Counted from the stretch's first letter, positions 8,501-18,017 are shown. The stretch: DNA of 64,000 nt from Bacterioplanoides sp. SCSIO 12839 (GCF_024397975.1 NZ_CP073745.1:3560501-3624500); one strand, 5' to 3'. Program-made: numbers and translations. The notes: generated from the letters alone by a model not told the origin.

Positions 8501-11443
8501 ATGATTCCGGAAATTCCCTCTGCTCAACAGCTGCATCAGTGGCACACCGACTTTATGGCGCTCAACAATGCCAGAATGGAGAGTACCCGTAGCTTGATGA
8601 GCAGCCGCCAGCGCCTGGTGCTGGATGCCCTGCCAATGTTAATTCACCTGAACCACCAGCAGTTACCCGGGTTTATTAACCACGACGTTCCTTGTGGCAT
8701 TCTGCACTTTCAGCCGGAAGTTCAGCACCAGCACGCGTTGCAGAGCATTTCCCGGGGCGTGGGTGTGCCACGTGACTTCTTTTCCGACAAACACATTCTT
8801 GGCCTGTATTTGATGGGCAGTCTCGGCTCTCTGGCGCAATCGCGCAGCAGTGACCTGGATGTTTGGCTATGTCATGACGAGCGCTTAGACCCTGAACAAC
8901 TCGCGCTACTGAAACAGAAGTGTGATGTGATTGAACGCTGGGCAGCTAGCCAGAGTGTCGAGCTGCACTTTTTTCCGATGAATCTGCGGGACTTCCGTGA
9001 AGGACAAAGTGAATCTGCAGACGGTGAAGATTGTGGCAGCAGCCAGCACTTGTTATTGCTGGATGAGTTTTATCGCAGTGCCTTATGGCTCGCCGGGGCT
9101 AAACCTTCGTGGTGGCTGATTCCAGAGAAACAGGAACGCAGGTCGGCTCAATATTGGGAGCAACTGCTCGATCAACACCGGGTTCAGGCCGACCAATGGC
9201 TGCACTTTGGCCAGATTCATACCATTCCGGTCACTGAGTTTGTTGGTGCGGGGTTGTGGCAGCTCAACAAAGGCCTGAGTAATCCTTATAAAGCGCTGCT
9301 GAAACTTCTGCTAACCCGACATTACGCCACTCAATATCCGAATATCCGGCCACTGTGCTGGGATTTAAAAGCTCTGGTGCATCAGGGTATTACCGACGTC
9401 GAAAACTGTGACGCCTACTTGCTGATGTTAGAGCGGGTGATTAAACAGCTGGAACAGGAAGGCAATCAGCAACGTGTGCAGCTGGCACGACGCGCTTTTT
9501 ATTACAAAGCCAAGTTACCGTTGTCAGATTTATCCCGCAACCAGCGTGACAGCTGGCGTGCCAAAACACTGAATCATTTATGCAGCCAATGGGGCTGGCT
9601 GGTCGCCGATCTTATCGAGCTGGACCAACGTGACCAATGGAATCCGGTTAAGGTTTATAAAGAGCGCAATGCCCTAATCAGCGAGATGTTATCCAGCTAT
9701 CGTTTTCTCGCGGGGTTTAGTCAGAAACATGCGCCTAAATTGCATATACGCCCCGATGATATGCGTCTGTTGGGGAATCGTCTTTACGCTGCTTTTGATG
9801 CCAAGCCCGGTAAGATCATCAATATTAATCCGGGTATTGCCCGCTCCCTGCAGCAAGAAAAGCTGATTCTTCGGCTTACGCCCAAGCGGGTGTGGCAATT
9901 AATTCCGGCGGATGGCAATCGGGATGCGGTTAACCCTCAGTCTCCAGATCCGGATCAGATATTAAAACAATCCCCCAGTGTGATGGAGCTGTTATTTTTT
10001 GCTCAGTTTAATGGCTTACTCAGCGCTCACACCAATATCGCGCTCTACCCCAGTCACAATCCATTAAGCCAATACGAACTAAAAGAGTTGCTGCAGCTGG
10101 TACGCGAAGAAGCACCACGTCATCCAGACAGCCACAGTTTAATGCAGCCACCACAACCGCGTTACTGGCGGGTGTATGTGAATGCCGGGGTCGACCCACA
10201 ACATAAATTCAGCCGTCGTGGTATGCAGAAACTCAGCAATCGTGACGATGCGTTGGGCTATAGCGCTGCCCGCGAAAATCTGGTGCACACGCTGGATTTA
10301 TTAACCGTTAATAGCTGGGGCGAATGGACGGTTGAGCGCTTTGATGGCAGTGATGCAATGTTGCGCTGCCTGCAACATATTCTGCGTTATTTGCCGTTGG
10401 CTCAGGCCGCTAACTCCAGTAACAACACCGCGAACACCAGTAACAACACCGCGAACACCAGTAACAACACCGCTAACTCCGGCACAAACAACATAACCAC
10501 CACGAACCAATGGCCACCCATTAGCACACATTGCCATTGTGCCAGCCGGGCCAGCAGTATTCAGGCACGGGTTGAACATTTGCTGCAAAAAGTTATGCAG
10601 CATTTTCTGCAGCAACCTCGCTCGCCTTATTTAATTGAAGCATCAGAGCAATATTATTTATTGCGTCACGAACAGGATGGCGTACAGCTGCAAAAAGCTG
10701 CAAATTCCGTTGAATTATTGCGTCTGCTGCAGCGCCCAAATTCGTTTTATGCACCTTGTGTATTTGATGATGCGGCCTTGTCACAAAGCCCACTGCGGTT
10801 AATTTATCAACGTGCCCGTCCGGGGATCTGGCAATTATTTTTCTGGCGTCGAAAAAATAAATTCTTCTTTTATTTATTAGACGATAAAGGCGCACTGTTG
10901 CATCAACAATGGAACGATGATGAAGGCAGCCGCCGGTTATTACCCATTATTCGTTTTTTACGACAACTGGATCAGCGCTGGTTATCCCAATTACATGGGC
11001 AGAAAAAACCACCTCAGAGGAAACAACAGCGCAATATCCTGTTATTTGAAGTACGCAACAAAAAACAAAGCTTGGAGCTTGAGTTGGTACGGCGAAAGTT
11101 GCCACCGCTGAGTGAGCAGTCCAGCGCTATCGATTTACGCGCCGTGGTCGACGAACAGCAACAAACCACTCTGTATTGCAACAACCAGGAATTCAGCGTC
11201 TGGCAGTTTGGCGATCAGTTGTATCAGGCCGTTGCTGAAGAGGTTCAGGCTATTCGCCAGCCGCAGGAACATTCACAGGAAACCTATCCGTGTTATCTGT
11301 CTGACCTGTCATTGCCTAGCGACAATCAACAGGTCATTACGCATTTGCGCCATAAACAGCGGATCGAAAAACTACTGAATCAGGCCTTACTGACCTTACC
11401 GCCTCTCCTGCCGCTAACATCAGTGCATCAGCCCCCTGAATAG
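8501..11443 (+). CDS. cyaA: class I adenylate cyclase
   Basis: Makes cyclic AMP from ATP, the ligand of Crp/Vfr-type regulators. The N-terminal nucleotidyltransferase domain has GSLGSLAQSRSSDLDVW, with Gly106-Ser107 and the metal-binding Asp118 and Asp120, as in enterobacterial CyaA. The 980-aa length is above the roughly 850 aa of E. coli CyaA. Part of the excess is a Ser/Asn/Thr-rich insert near residues 637-665 made of three 7-residue repeats encoded by a 21-bp tandem repeat. As in E. coli and Pseudomonas it lies just upstream of lptM and dapF, but the frataxin gene cyaY usually found here is absent. The downstream gene has its own promoter. Confidence 0.93.
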   Translation: MIPEIPSAQQLHQWHTDFMALNNARMESTRSLMSSRQRLVLDALPMLIHLNHQQLPGFINHDVPCGILHFQPEVQHQHALQSISRGVGVPRDFFSDKHILGLYLMGSLGSLAQSRSSDLDVWLCHDERLDPEQLALLKQKCDVIERWAASQSVELHFFPMNLRDFREGQSESADGEDCGSSQHLLLLDEFYRSALWLAGAKPSWWLIPEKQERRSAQYWEQLLDQHRVQADQWLHFGQIHTIPVTEFVGAGLWQLNKGLSNPYKALLKLLLTRHYATQYPNIRPLCWDLKALVHQGITDVENCDAYLLMLERVIKQLEQEGNQQRVQLARRAFYYKAKLPLSDLSRNQRDSWRAKTLNHLCSQWGWLVADLIELDQRDQWNPVKVYKERNALISEMLSSYRFLAGFSQKHAPKLHIRPDDMRLLGNRLYAAFDAKPGKIININPGIARSLQQEKLILRLTPKRVWQLIPADGNRDAVNPQSPDPDQILKQSPSVMELLFFAQFNGLLSAHTNIALYPSHNPLSQYELKELLQLVREEAPRHPDSHSLMQPPQPRYWRVYVNAGVDPQHKFSRRGMQKLSNRDDALGYSAARENLVHTLDLLTVNSWGEWTVERFDGSDAMLRCLQHILRYLPLAQAANSSNNTANTSNNTANTSNNTANSGTNNITTTNQWPPISTHCHCASRASSIQARVEHLLQKVMQHFLQQPRSPYLIEASEQYYLLRHEQDGVQLQKAANSVELLRLLQRPNSFYAPCVFDDAALSQSPLRLIYQRARPGIWQLFFWRRKNKFFFYLLDDKGALLHQQWNDDEGSRRLLPIIRFLRQLDQRWLSQLHGQKKPPQRKQQRNILLFEVRNKKQSLELELVRRKLPPLSEQSSAIDLRAVVDEQQQTTLYCNNQEFSVWQFGDQLYQAVAEEVQAIRQPQEHSQETYPCYLSDLSLPSDNQQVITHLRHKQRIEKLLNQALLTLPPLLPLTSVHQPPE
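10411..10482 (+). repeat. 21-bp in-frame tandem repeat inside cyaA
   Basis: Three copies of a 21-bp unit (10411-10431, 10432-10452, 10453-10473; the last two identical) plus a partial fourth. The unit keeps the reading frame and encodes repeats of the type SNNTANT, so changes in copy number would alter the cyclase by seven residues per unit without a frameshift. Confidence 0.9.
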
Positions 11444-11448
11444 AGCGC

Positions 11449-11477
11449 CTGACAGCCAGAGCGTGACCCCGTATAAT
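11449..11477 (+). promoter_or_regulatory. sigma-70 promoter for lptM-lysA-dapF
   Basis: CTGACA (-35, 11449-11454), a 17-bp spacer and a perfect TATAAT (-10, 11472-11477). Transcription would begin near 11484, about 33 nt before the lptM ATG. It lies just after the cyaA stop codon, so it gives the lysine genes their own start. Confidence 0.75.
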
Positions 11478-11516
11478 GCCCGCCATCTTTTATTCTCTGC
11501 TTGTGTGGAATCATCA

Positions 11517-11738
11517 ATGGCACTCCCGTTTATCGCGCTCAGATCCGGCTTACGCATGCTGCTCAGCGTATTACTACTGACTGGTTTAACCCTGTCAGCG
11601 GGTTGTGGTCAGAAAGGGCCGCTGTATCTCCCGGAACCAACGCCCAAAACGTCTGAAAGTACAGACACACCTGCAAACACAACCACACCTGCAAGCATAA
11701 CCACACCTGCAAGAACAACTACGGAATCGCAACCCTGA
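11517..11738 (+). CDS. lptM: LptM/YifL-type small lipoprotein
   Basis: A 73-aa lipoprotein with a hydrophobic signal and lipobox followed by CGQKGPLYLPE, the hallmark of the LptM (formerly YifL/LppL) family, which in E. coli stabilises the LptD translocon for lipopolysaccharide export. I take the ATG at 11517, because an upstream ATG-like frame from 11463 starts inside the promoter. The C-terminal half is a Thr/Pro-rich tail built from an 18-bp tandem repeat. The stop codon TGA overlaps the lysA ATG (TGATG), so translation is probably coupled. The position before lysA-dapF is conserved in Pseudomonas. Confidence 0.8.
   Translation: MALPFIALRSGLRMLLSVLLLTGLTLSAGCGQKGPLYLPEPTPKTSESTDTPANTTTPASITTPARTTTESQP
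11665..11718 (+). repeat. 18-bp tandem repeat in the lptM tail
   Basis: Three 18-bp units (11665-11682, 11683-11700, 11701-11718), each containing CACACCTGCAA, encode the Thr/Pro-rich tail as six-residue repeats of the type TPA-x-x-T. The units differ at a few positions. Confidence 0.85.
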
Positions 11739-13003
11739 TGTCAGTTTTCAGCTATCAAAATGGCGAGTTACACGCCGAACAGGTTTCCCTAAGCGCCGCT
11801 GCCGAGCAGTTTGGTACGCCGCTGTATGTCTATTCACGCGCCGCCTTTGAACAACATTTCAGTGCCTATACCGAAGCACTGGGCGAGTGGCCACACCTGG
11901 TGTGTTATGCGGTAAAAGCCAACTCCAACCTGGCGGTATTAAACGTGTTAGCCAAACTGGGCGCTGGTTTTGACATCGTTAGCCAGGGCGAGCTGGAGCG
12001 GGTTCTGGCCGCCGGTGGTGATGCCAGCAAAGTCGTCTTCTCCGGCGTCGGCAAACAACCTGCTGAAATGCAGCGTGCCTTAGAAGTGGGCGTGTATTGT
12101 TTTAACGTTGAATCTGAAGCAGAGCTGGAGCGCCTCAGTACCGTGGCGTCTGAACTGGGCAAAACCGCTCAGGTTTCTTTGCGTGTGAACCCGGATGTAG
12201 ATGCTCAAACGCACCCGTATATTTCCACCGGTTTGAAAGACAACAAGTTTGGCATCGATATTAACGAAGCACCGCGGGTTTATGCCAAAGCCAATGAGTT
12301 ACCGGGCTTAGAAGTCAAAGGGGTCGATTGTCATATCGGCAGCCAGCTGACCGAAATTTCTCCGTTTATGGATGCATTGGATCGTGTTCTGGCACTGGTC
12401 GATACCCTGGCCGAACAAGGCATCAAGATTGAACACTTGGATCTAGGTGGCGGCCTTGGCGTGACCTACCGTGATGAAACACCAGCGTCAGCAGGTGAAT
12501 ACATTGCGGCGATTAAAGAGCGCTTAGGCCAGCGCGAAGACGCTGGCAAACAATTTAAATTAATTTTTGAGCCGGGCCGTTCGGTTGCTGCCAATGCCGG
12601 TGTGTTTGTTACACAGGTAGAATTCCTGAAATTAAACGAACACAAAAACTTCGCCATTATCGACGGCGCGATGAACGATTTAATCCGTCCGTCGTTATAC
12701 AGTGCCTGGCAGGATATTAAGCCATTAAAAGAAACCTCCGATGCCCCGGTGCGTACCTATGATCTGGTTGGCCCGGTGTGTGAAACCGGTGACTTCTTAG
12801 GAAAAGATCGGGAACTGGCATTAGAAGCTGGCGATCGGGTTGCCGTGATGTCGGCGGGTGCTTATGGTTTTGTGATGGCCTCTAACTACAACAGCCGTGG
12901 TCGCCCGGCGGAGGTCATGGTAGATGGTGAGCAACTGCATCTGGTGCGCCAGCGCGAGACTATTCAGGAGTTGTTTGCTCACGAACAACTGATCGCAGAA
13001 TAA
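11738..13003 (+). CDS. lysA: diaminopimelate decarboxylase
   Basis: PLP enzyme that decarboxylates meso-diaminopimelate to lysine, the last step of the pathway. The PLP lysine is Lys60 in [16 protein letters not shown], the GGGLGV phosphate loop and the C-terminal VCETGDFLG (with the active-site cysteine supplied across the dimer) are all present. The length of 421 aa is normal. The start ATG overlaps the lptM stop, and dapF follows after about 46 nt, so the epimerase and decarboxylase acting on the same metabolite are made from one transcript. Confidence 0.96.
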   Translation: MSVFSYQNGELHAEQVSLSAAAEQFGTPLYVYSRAAFEQHFSAYTEALGEWPHLVCYAVKANSNLAVLNVLAKLGAGFDIVSQGELERVLAAGGDASKVVFSGVGKQPAEMQRALEVGVYCFNVESEAELERLSTVASELGKTAQVSLRVNPDVDAQTHPYISTGLKDNKFGIDINEAPRVYAKANELPGLEVKGVDCHIGSQLTEISPFMDALDRVLALVDTLAEQGIKIEHLDLGGGLGVTYRDETPASAGEYIAAIKERLGQREDAGKQFKLIFEPGRSVAANAGVFVTQVEFLKLNEHKNFAIIDGAMNDLIRPSLYSAWQDIKPLKETSDAPVRTYDLVGPVCETGDFLGKDRELALEAGDRVAVMSAGAYGFVMASNYNSRGRPAEVMVDGEQLHLVRQRETIQELFAHEQLIAE

Positions 13004-13049
13004 CGTATTCGAGAATCGCAACTTCCAGAACAGCAGCAGGCAACTCCCT

Positions 13050-13886
13050 ATGTGGCTTAAATTCAGCAAAATGCACGGCCTCGGCAACGACTTTATGGTG
13101 GTTGATCTGGTCACTCAGAGCGGTTTTATCCGCCCTGAGCGCGTGCGTGAACTGTCTGACCGTAATTTTGGCATTGGCTTTGATCAGCTGTTAATTGTTG
13201 AGCAACCAAGTCGCCCGGATGTCGATTTTAAATACCGTATTTTTAACGCCGATGGCAGCGAAGTGGAAAACTGCGGCAACGGTGCGCGTTGTTTTGCCCG
13301 CTTTGTCTATGACCAGCGTTTAACCGGCAAGCGCAGCATTAAAGTCGAAACCGCCAATGGCTTAATGGAACTGACCCTGACCGATGACAAACAGGTAATC
13401 GTCGATATGGGTGCGCCGATTCTGGAGCCGGAGCTAATTCCATTTAAAGCTACTGAGTTTGCGCCAGAATACACCATCGACGCTGGTGACATTGGCGAGA
13501 TTTCTCTCGGTGCGGTCTCCATGGGTAACCCGCATGGTGTCGTGCGGGTTGATGATGTCGACAACGCTCCGGTCGAAAGCTGGGGGCCTATTCTGGAGTC
13601 ACACACCAGCTTCCCGGCCAAAGCCAATATTGGTTTTATGCAGATCGTCGACGAACATCATGTTCGCCTGCGGGTATTTGAACGTGGAGCAGGTGAGACA
13701 CTAGCTTGTGGTACCGGTGCCTGTGCTGCCGTCGTATCCGGGCAGTTACGTGGCTGGTTAAAGCCAGGCGTAACGGTGTCGCTGCCGGGTGGCGATTTGT
13801 TGATAGAATGGGATGGCAAGCCGGATTCTCATATCAAAATGACCGGGCCTGCTACCACCGTATTTGAAGGCCGGATTAACCTCTGA
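13050..13886 (+). CDS. dapF: diaminopimelate epimerase
   Basis: Interconverts LL- and meso-diaminopimelate without a cofactor, supplying both peptidoglycan and lysine. The two catalytic cysteines are seen in ENCGNGARC and [10 protein letters not shown], and KMHGLGNDF opens the N-terminal half. The length of 278 aa is typical. It lies between lysA and the DUF484 gene, the usual order in pseudomonads and relatives. Confidence 0.96.
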   Translation: MWLKFSKMHGLGNDFMVVDLVTQSGFIRPERVRELSDRNFGIGFDQLLIVEQPSRPDVDFKYRIFNADGSEVENCGNGARCFARFVYDQRLTGKRSIKVETANGLMELTLTDDKQVIVDMGAPILEPELIPFKATEFAPEYTIDAGDIGEISLGAVSMGNPHGVVRVDDVDNAPVESWGPILESHTSFPAKANIGFMQIVDEHHVRLRVFERGAGETLACGTGACAAVVSGQLRGWLKPGVTVSLPGGDLLIEWDGKPDSHIKMTGPATTVFEGRINL

Positions 13887-13906
13887 GTGCCGTTTAAGGA
13901 ATCTTT

Positions 13907-14578
13907 ATGAGCCAGCAACCTCGTTTAACCGAAGCCGATGTTGAACAGTTTTTACAGGATCACCCGGATTTTTTTATCGGTAAAGATGACCTGTTGGCAG
14001 AAATGCGTATTCCTCATAATGCGGGCCCGGCCACCAGCCTGGTCGAGCGCCAGTTATCGGTTCACCGTGAACGTAATGTTGAATTACGCCAGCGGTTATC
14101 CGACCTACTGGAAAACGCCCGCCGCAATGATCAGCTGTTTGAAAAAAGCCGCCGTCTGGTGCTGGCTTTGATTGAAGCCGAAAGCTGGCTGGCGGTTCAG
14201 GCAGCACTGGATGATTCTCTGCGTAACGACTTCGGTGTGGATACCTGGGCGTTATTACACTTTACCGAACGTAATTTAGAAGCGCCGTTAATCACCATTC
14301 GCTCTACCGAACGTCAGCGCAGTATTCACCGTTTATTTAAAGGCCATCGTGCTGTGTGTGGACAACTGGCCGAAGACGATATTGCCGCATTACTGGGCAG
14401 CCAGACAACCAACGCCCGCTCAGTCGCTGCCGCTCAGGTTCGCGGCCCGGGCAATAACGGCGTATTAACTGTTGCCAGTAAAGACCCATCTTATTACCGC
14501 AGCTCAATGGATACCTTATTCCTCGACTATGTGGCAGATATTCTGGCGTTACGGTTACCGCAAATTCCGGTCGTTTAA
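13907..14578 (+). CDS. DUF484 family protein (YigA-like)
   Basis: A 223-aa cytoplasmic protein of the DUF484 family, with an N-terminal segment typical of the family (EADVEQFLQDHPDFF), a helical linker and a GAF-like C-terminal half. The biochemical role is unknown. The gene is classically found between dapF and xerC. Here its stop codon overlaps the ATG of the HAD phosphatase gene (TAATG), and xerC, which should stand between them, is missing. Confidence 0.85.
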   Translation: MSQQPRLTEADVEQFLQDHPDFFIGKDDLLAEMRIPHNAGPATSLVERQLSVHRERNVELRQRLSDLLENARRNDQLFEKSRRLVLALIEAESWLAVQAALDDSLRNDFGVDTWALLHFTERNLEAPLITIRSTERQRSIHRLFKGHRAVCGQLAEDDIAALLGSQTTNARSVAAAQVRGPGNNGVLTVASKDPSYYRSSMDTLFLDYVADILALRLPQIPVV

Positions 14579-15279
14579 TGAGTATCAAATTAGTCACATT
14601 GGATCTGGACAACACTCTGTGGGAAACCGACCCAGTCATTGTGAAAGCTGAAAAAGCCTGTCATGACTGGATTGTGGCTAATGTGCCACAAGCCGCTGAG
14701 TTTTATACCCTCGAAGCATTACGCCAATACAAAAATGATATTGCCGAATGTTTCCCCCAGTTGCGCGATAAAGTCTCAGCTCTGCGCCTAGAAGTATTGC
14801 GCCGGGTCTTTTTACAGGCCGGCATCAGTGGTGACGAAGGTCGGGAAAAAGCACAACAAGCCTTCGATGTGTTTTATAAAACCCGCAGTGAAGTCACCTT
14901 ATTTGATGGTGCATTGGACGCACTCAAAACCCTGAAGAACGATTATTCGTTAATCGCTGCCACCAATGGCAATGCCGATTTAAAATTAATTGGCATTGAT
15001 CATTTATTTGATGCTCATTTTAGTGCCGAACAAGTGGGCGCTCCCAAACCTCAGGCAGATTTGTTTGAAGCAGCGTTAGCACACGCCGGGGTAAACCCAG
15101 AAGAATGTATTCATATCGGCGATCATCAGGAGCAGGACATCGTCGCCGCTAAACGCCTGGGTATAAAAACCATCTGGGTGAATTTATGCGATGCTGCCTG
15201 GGCCGAACAGGAATGTGTTCCGGATCAGGAGATTACCCATCTGTCACAACTGGTCAGCGCCGTCGCCGCGTTGCAATAA
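14578..15279 (+). CDS. HAD-family hydrolase, YigB-like
   Basis: A 233-aa haloacid dehalogenase-type phosphatase. Motif I is DLDNTLW (nucleophile Asp9 and acid/base Asp11), motif II is AATNGN, the motif III lysine is in GAPKPQADLF, and motif IV is HIGDHQEQDIVAA. Family placement next to dapF/DUF484 points to YigB, reported to act on FMN or on the riboflavin intermediate 5-amino-6-(phosphoribitylamino)uracil. Substrate assignment is by position only. Translation is likely coupled to the DUF484 gene. Confidence 0.85.
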   Translation: MSIKLVTLDLDNTLWETDPVIVKAEKACHDWIVANVPQAAEFYTLEALRQYKNDIAECFPQLRDKVSALRLEVLRRVFLQAGISGDEGREKAQQAFDVFYKTRSEVTLFDGALDALKTLKNDYSLIAATNGNADLKLIGIDHLFDAHFSAEQVGAPKPQADLFEAALAHAGVNPEECIHIGDHQEQDIVAAKRLGIKTIWVNLCDAAWAEQECVPDQEITHLSQLVSAVAALQ

Positions 15280-15403
15280 CGCTGCTGGCGCAAATAGCCA
15301 CCTATTCTCAGCATAAATAACCATGTTTTCCCTGTCATTTTTTGGTCATACTGATTTCACAAAGTGGAACGATAATACTAAAAACTCACCTTGGGATACC
15401 ATC

Positions 15404-16468
15404 ATGAAAAAAACACTGCTTGCGCTCTCACTCTCAGGCATCGCACTAGCTAGCACACCACTTAATAGTTTCGCCATGTCAAAACCTGCGGATCCTACGC
15501 CGGTTGATGAAACCGTTGTTTATCCACAACCGGATACAAAAGTAAGCTTTATTGCCATTGGCGACTCCGGCACGGGTAAAGATGGCCAATATAAAGTCGC
15601 CGCAGCGATGGAAGCGGTATGCCAATTAAAACCGTGCGATTTCGCCATTGGCTTGGGTGACAACATTTATGAAAGTGGCGTTGATGGTGTTGATGACATC
15701 CAATTCGACCTGAAATTCGAAGACCCCTATAAAAACCTCGATTTCCCGTTTTATATGGCACTGGGTAATCACGACAACAGCTGGATTATTGGTGGTGACG
15801 GTGCCGATAACGACAAAGGTGAAATTCAGGTTGAGTACCATTACCGCAAGGACCGGAAAAGCGAAAAGTGGCAAATGCCCGCTCGCTATTATCAGTTCAA
15901 TGCGCCCGCTAATGGCACACCGCTGGTCAGTTTTTATGCCATGGACACCAACCCGTCCGCGTCTGCCGGTGACCCAAGCGATGAATACAACAAAGACGAT
16001 TACTCAGAGAAGCAGGGCAAGTGGTTATTGGATGGCTTTAAAGCATCCAGCGCCCCTTGGAAAATTGCCTTTGGGCACCACCCTTATATCTCTAATGGTT
16101 CACACGGCAATGCCGGTAATTACGACAGCCTGATCGGCCAGGGCAAGTTTTTTAAGGAAATGGTAGAAAAAAACGTCTGCGGTAACGCTGATGCCATGAT
16201 TGTAGGCCACACACATGCACTGCAATGGTTAAAAGAAAAAGACTCCTGTCCCGGAACCTTCCATATCATCAGTGGTGCCGGTGCCAAAACGAAAAACTTT
16301 GTCACCAAAACTGAGCTGAATGAATATTACTGGCAGGAAGATGAAATCCTGGGCTTTTTCCATATCGAAATTCAGGGCGATCAATTCCATGGTACGGCTT
16401 ACACCGTTGATCCGGTGAGTGGTGAATACCGTGCGGCTTATACCCGAACCATGCAGCGCCAGAAATAA
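15404..16468 (+). CDS. exported purple acid phosphatase-like metallophosphoesterase
   Basis: A 354-aa protein with an N-terminal signal peptide (MKKTLLALSLSGIALASTP, cleavage near residue 24) and a calcineurin-like core: GDSGTG at 53-58, GLGDNIYESG, LGNHD, GHHPYISNG and VGHTHALQWL, the ordered metal-binding motifs of tartrate-resistant (type 5) acid phosphatases. It probably releases phosphate from organic esters in the periplasm or outside the cell. I use the ATG at 15404, since the longer frame from 15323 would bury the signal peptide. A strong terminator follows. No Pho box was recognised upstream. Confidence 0.88.
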   Translation: MKKTLLALSLSGIALASTPLNSFAMSKPADPTPVDETVVYPQPDTKVSFIAIGDSGTGKDGQYKVAAAMEAVCQLKPCDFAIGLGDNIYESGVDGVDDIQFDLKFEDPYKNLDFPFYMALGNHDNSWIIGGDGADNDKGEIQVEYHYRKDRKSEKWQMPARYYQFNAPANGTPLVSFYAMDTNPSASAGDPSDEYNKDDYSEKQGKWLLDGFKASSAPWKIAFGHHPYISNGSHGNAGNYDSLIGQGKFFKEMVEKNVCGNADAMIVGHTHALQWLKEKDSCPGTFHIISGAGAKTKNFVTKTELNEYYWQEDEILGFFHIEIQGDQFHGTAYTVDPVSGEYRAAYTRTMQRQK

Positions 16469-16500
16469 GAGCATTGGGCAATTTATCCTGACAAAGCTAT

Positions 16501-16540
16501 AAAAAACCGACCGGCAGTCACACTGCAGGTCGGTTTTTTA
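16501..16540. terminator. bidirectional intrinsic terminator
   Basis: AAAAAACCGACC and GGTCGGTTTTTT form a stem of up to 12 bp with A- and T-runs at either side. It serves both the phosphatase gene and the convergent DUF3047-like gene. Confidence 0.9.
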
Positions 16541-16555
16541 TCAATCTGATTTTGT

Positions 16556-17257
16556 TTAATCGGTTCCGGCAATCACCAGCTGTTGGATAAAACCGCCGGT
16601 GCCGCCACTTTCTCCCGGCATGCCTAAGGCCAGTTCAAGCGATTCAATACCGGGGAAGTTTTCTTCGTAAATTTCCTGCCAATCCTGATTTAAATTACGC
16701 TGAATCGCCTGCCAGCTTTCGGCTTTGCTGGTTTTGCCACTCACCACCAGCAAGTGTTCAAAATCCGATAAAACTTCTGATTCACCAGCCGCCAGACCGC
16801 TGTGCCAGACATAATGTAGTGTACGGCTTGGCCAGCTATCAGTTTCTTTGACTTTCAGAGTCAGACGCATCAGAGGCTGACGTTCAACATAACGATCAAC
16901 GGTCCAACGCCAGCTCAGTTCCGGATTGGCCCACTCTGATGGGTTCAACTCGTCACCCAATTCGGTGGATAGCACTAACTCCTGACGGCTTTGCAAACGC
17001 ACCACATTGCCATGGATCACATCGTACTGCGGCTCAACCACACAGTCATAACAGTCAAGCTCCCATTGCCAGGTGTTATCACTCGACAATAACGTGGTGC
17101 TCGTTGTTGCTGGTGTATTGGTTACTGGTGTATTGACGACTTCAGCCTGGACTCGTGAATGACCGGAGAGAAACCAGAAGATTACAAGGCAGGTTAAAGC
17201 AATGGCAGCGGGAATGGCGTGCATACGGCGTCGGGATTTTTTTGAGTAGGTGTACAT
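16556..17257 (-). CDS. exported DUF3047-like protein
   Basis: A 233-aa protein with a basic N-terminus and one hydrophobic segment (about residues 14-38, ending in VQAEV), so it is either secreted or anchored in the inner membrane. The remainder contains PELSWRWTVD, LHYVWHSG, a LLVVSGK segment and an IQRNLNQDW stretch, in the order I associate with DUF3047. No function is known for that family. A Thr/Asn-rich linker (residues 39-60) follows the hydrophobic segment and two cysteines form a CYDC motif near residue 70. The family match is by eye and should be treated as tentative. Confidence 0.6.
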   Translation of the reverse strand: MYTYSKKSRRRMHAIPAAIALTCLVIFWFLSGHSRVQAEVVNTPVTNTPATTSTTLLSSDNTWQWELDCYDCVVEPQYDVIHGNVVRLQSRQELVLSTELGDELNPSEWANPELSWRWTVDRYVERQPLMRLTLKVKETDSWPSRTLHYVWHSGLAAGESEVLSDFEHLLVVSGKTSKAESWQAIQRNLNQDWQEIYEENFPGIESLELALGMPGESGGTGGFIQQLVIAGTD

Positions 17258-17410
17258 CGTTCAGCATCCTTGCTTGTTGAGAGGCAACCATAACAGCTCG
17301 CTGAAAAGGATGTCAGCTAATCTTTGGTATTACGTTGACTGTTGGCCTGATTGGTTGCGCCAGGTCATTATTGAACAATCATTAGTTATTTAATCATTCA
17401 TAAAACCCTA

Positions 17411-17459
17411 AAAAACCCGGGGAAAACCATACGAACGTGCATTTTCTGAACCCGGGTTT
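17411..17459 (-). terminator. intrinsic terminator of sutA
   Basis: On the minus strand AAACCCGGG (17459-17451) and CCCGGGTTTTT (17421-17411) bracket a loop that itself contains GAAAA...TTTTC. The stem is followed by a T-run just after the sutA stop. Confidence 0.8.
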
Positions 17460-17476
17460 ATTGTATTAATCAGTGA

Positions 17477-17758
17477 TTAAATCGGGCGACTGCCATAATT
17501 CGTTTGTGGCTTACGTGGCGGATCAGCCATGACGTTATCGTCGATCTGCTGAATCTGACCGCCGCGTGCTAAAAACGCTGCTACATCATCTTCCATCGAT
17601 TGACGCATTTCATCACGAGCAGCACTACTAGTATTCACAATATTATCGTCGCTTGATTCGTTATTTTCTTCTGAATCATTATCCGCGTTATTAGTGCTGT
17701 TATCGCTTTCGTTGTCTGCTTGCATGTCATCATGCATTTCTAATTCTTCGTCAGCCAT
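17477..17758 (-). CDS. sutA: SutA-like RNA polymerase-binding regulator
   Basis: A 93-aa acidic protein. Residues 1-45 are almost all Asp, Glu, Asn and Ser and look disordered. A short helix follows (MRQSMEDDVAAFLARGGQI), and the tail DPPRKPQTNYGSRPI is the part I recognise from SutA, the slow-growth regulator that binds RNA polymerase and supports transcription in non-dividing Pseudomonas aeruginosa. The ATG at 17758 was chosen because AGGAGA lies 6 nt upstream; the longer frame to 17875 has no support. Monocistronic, with its own terminator. Length and charge pattern fit the family; identity rests mainly on the C-terminal motif. Confidence 0.75.
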   Translation of the reverse strand: MADEELEMHDDMQADNESDNSTNNADNDSEENNESSDDNIVNTSSAARDEMRQSMEDDVAAFLARGGQIQQIDDNVMADPPRKPQTNYGSRPI

Positions 17759-18017
17759 CTTTGTTCTCCTTATACGACATGGTCTTGAGAAATAGTGTGT
17801 CGATTCAGGCCACGCCTGAAAAAATTGATGCCAATACTTATAGACCAACCAGCCGCATTCGCCAGAAACAGACAAAAAATGTTACGAATTATTTGCACGC
17901 GTCAGAAATCTGCCTGCGTGTTAAGAATCAGCCGTCCAATTTCTGATGAACGGCCATTTTTTAATAAATACTGCGTGGGATTTGTCCCACACACAAACTC
18001 CACACACAAACGTGGAC

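Noticed and set aside
10411-10482. Regular repeats considered as a CRISPR array
   Set aside because: The units are directly adjacent without spacers, are in frame with cyaA and encode a protein repeat.
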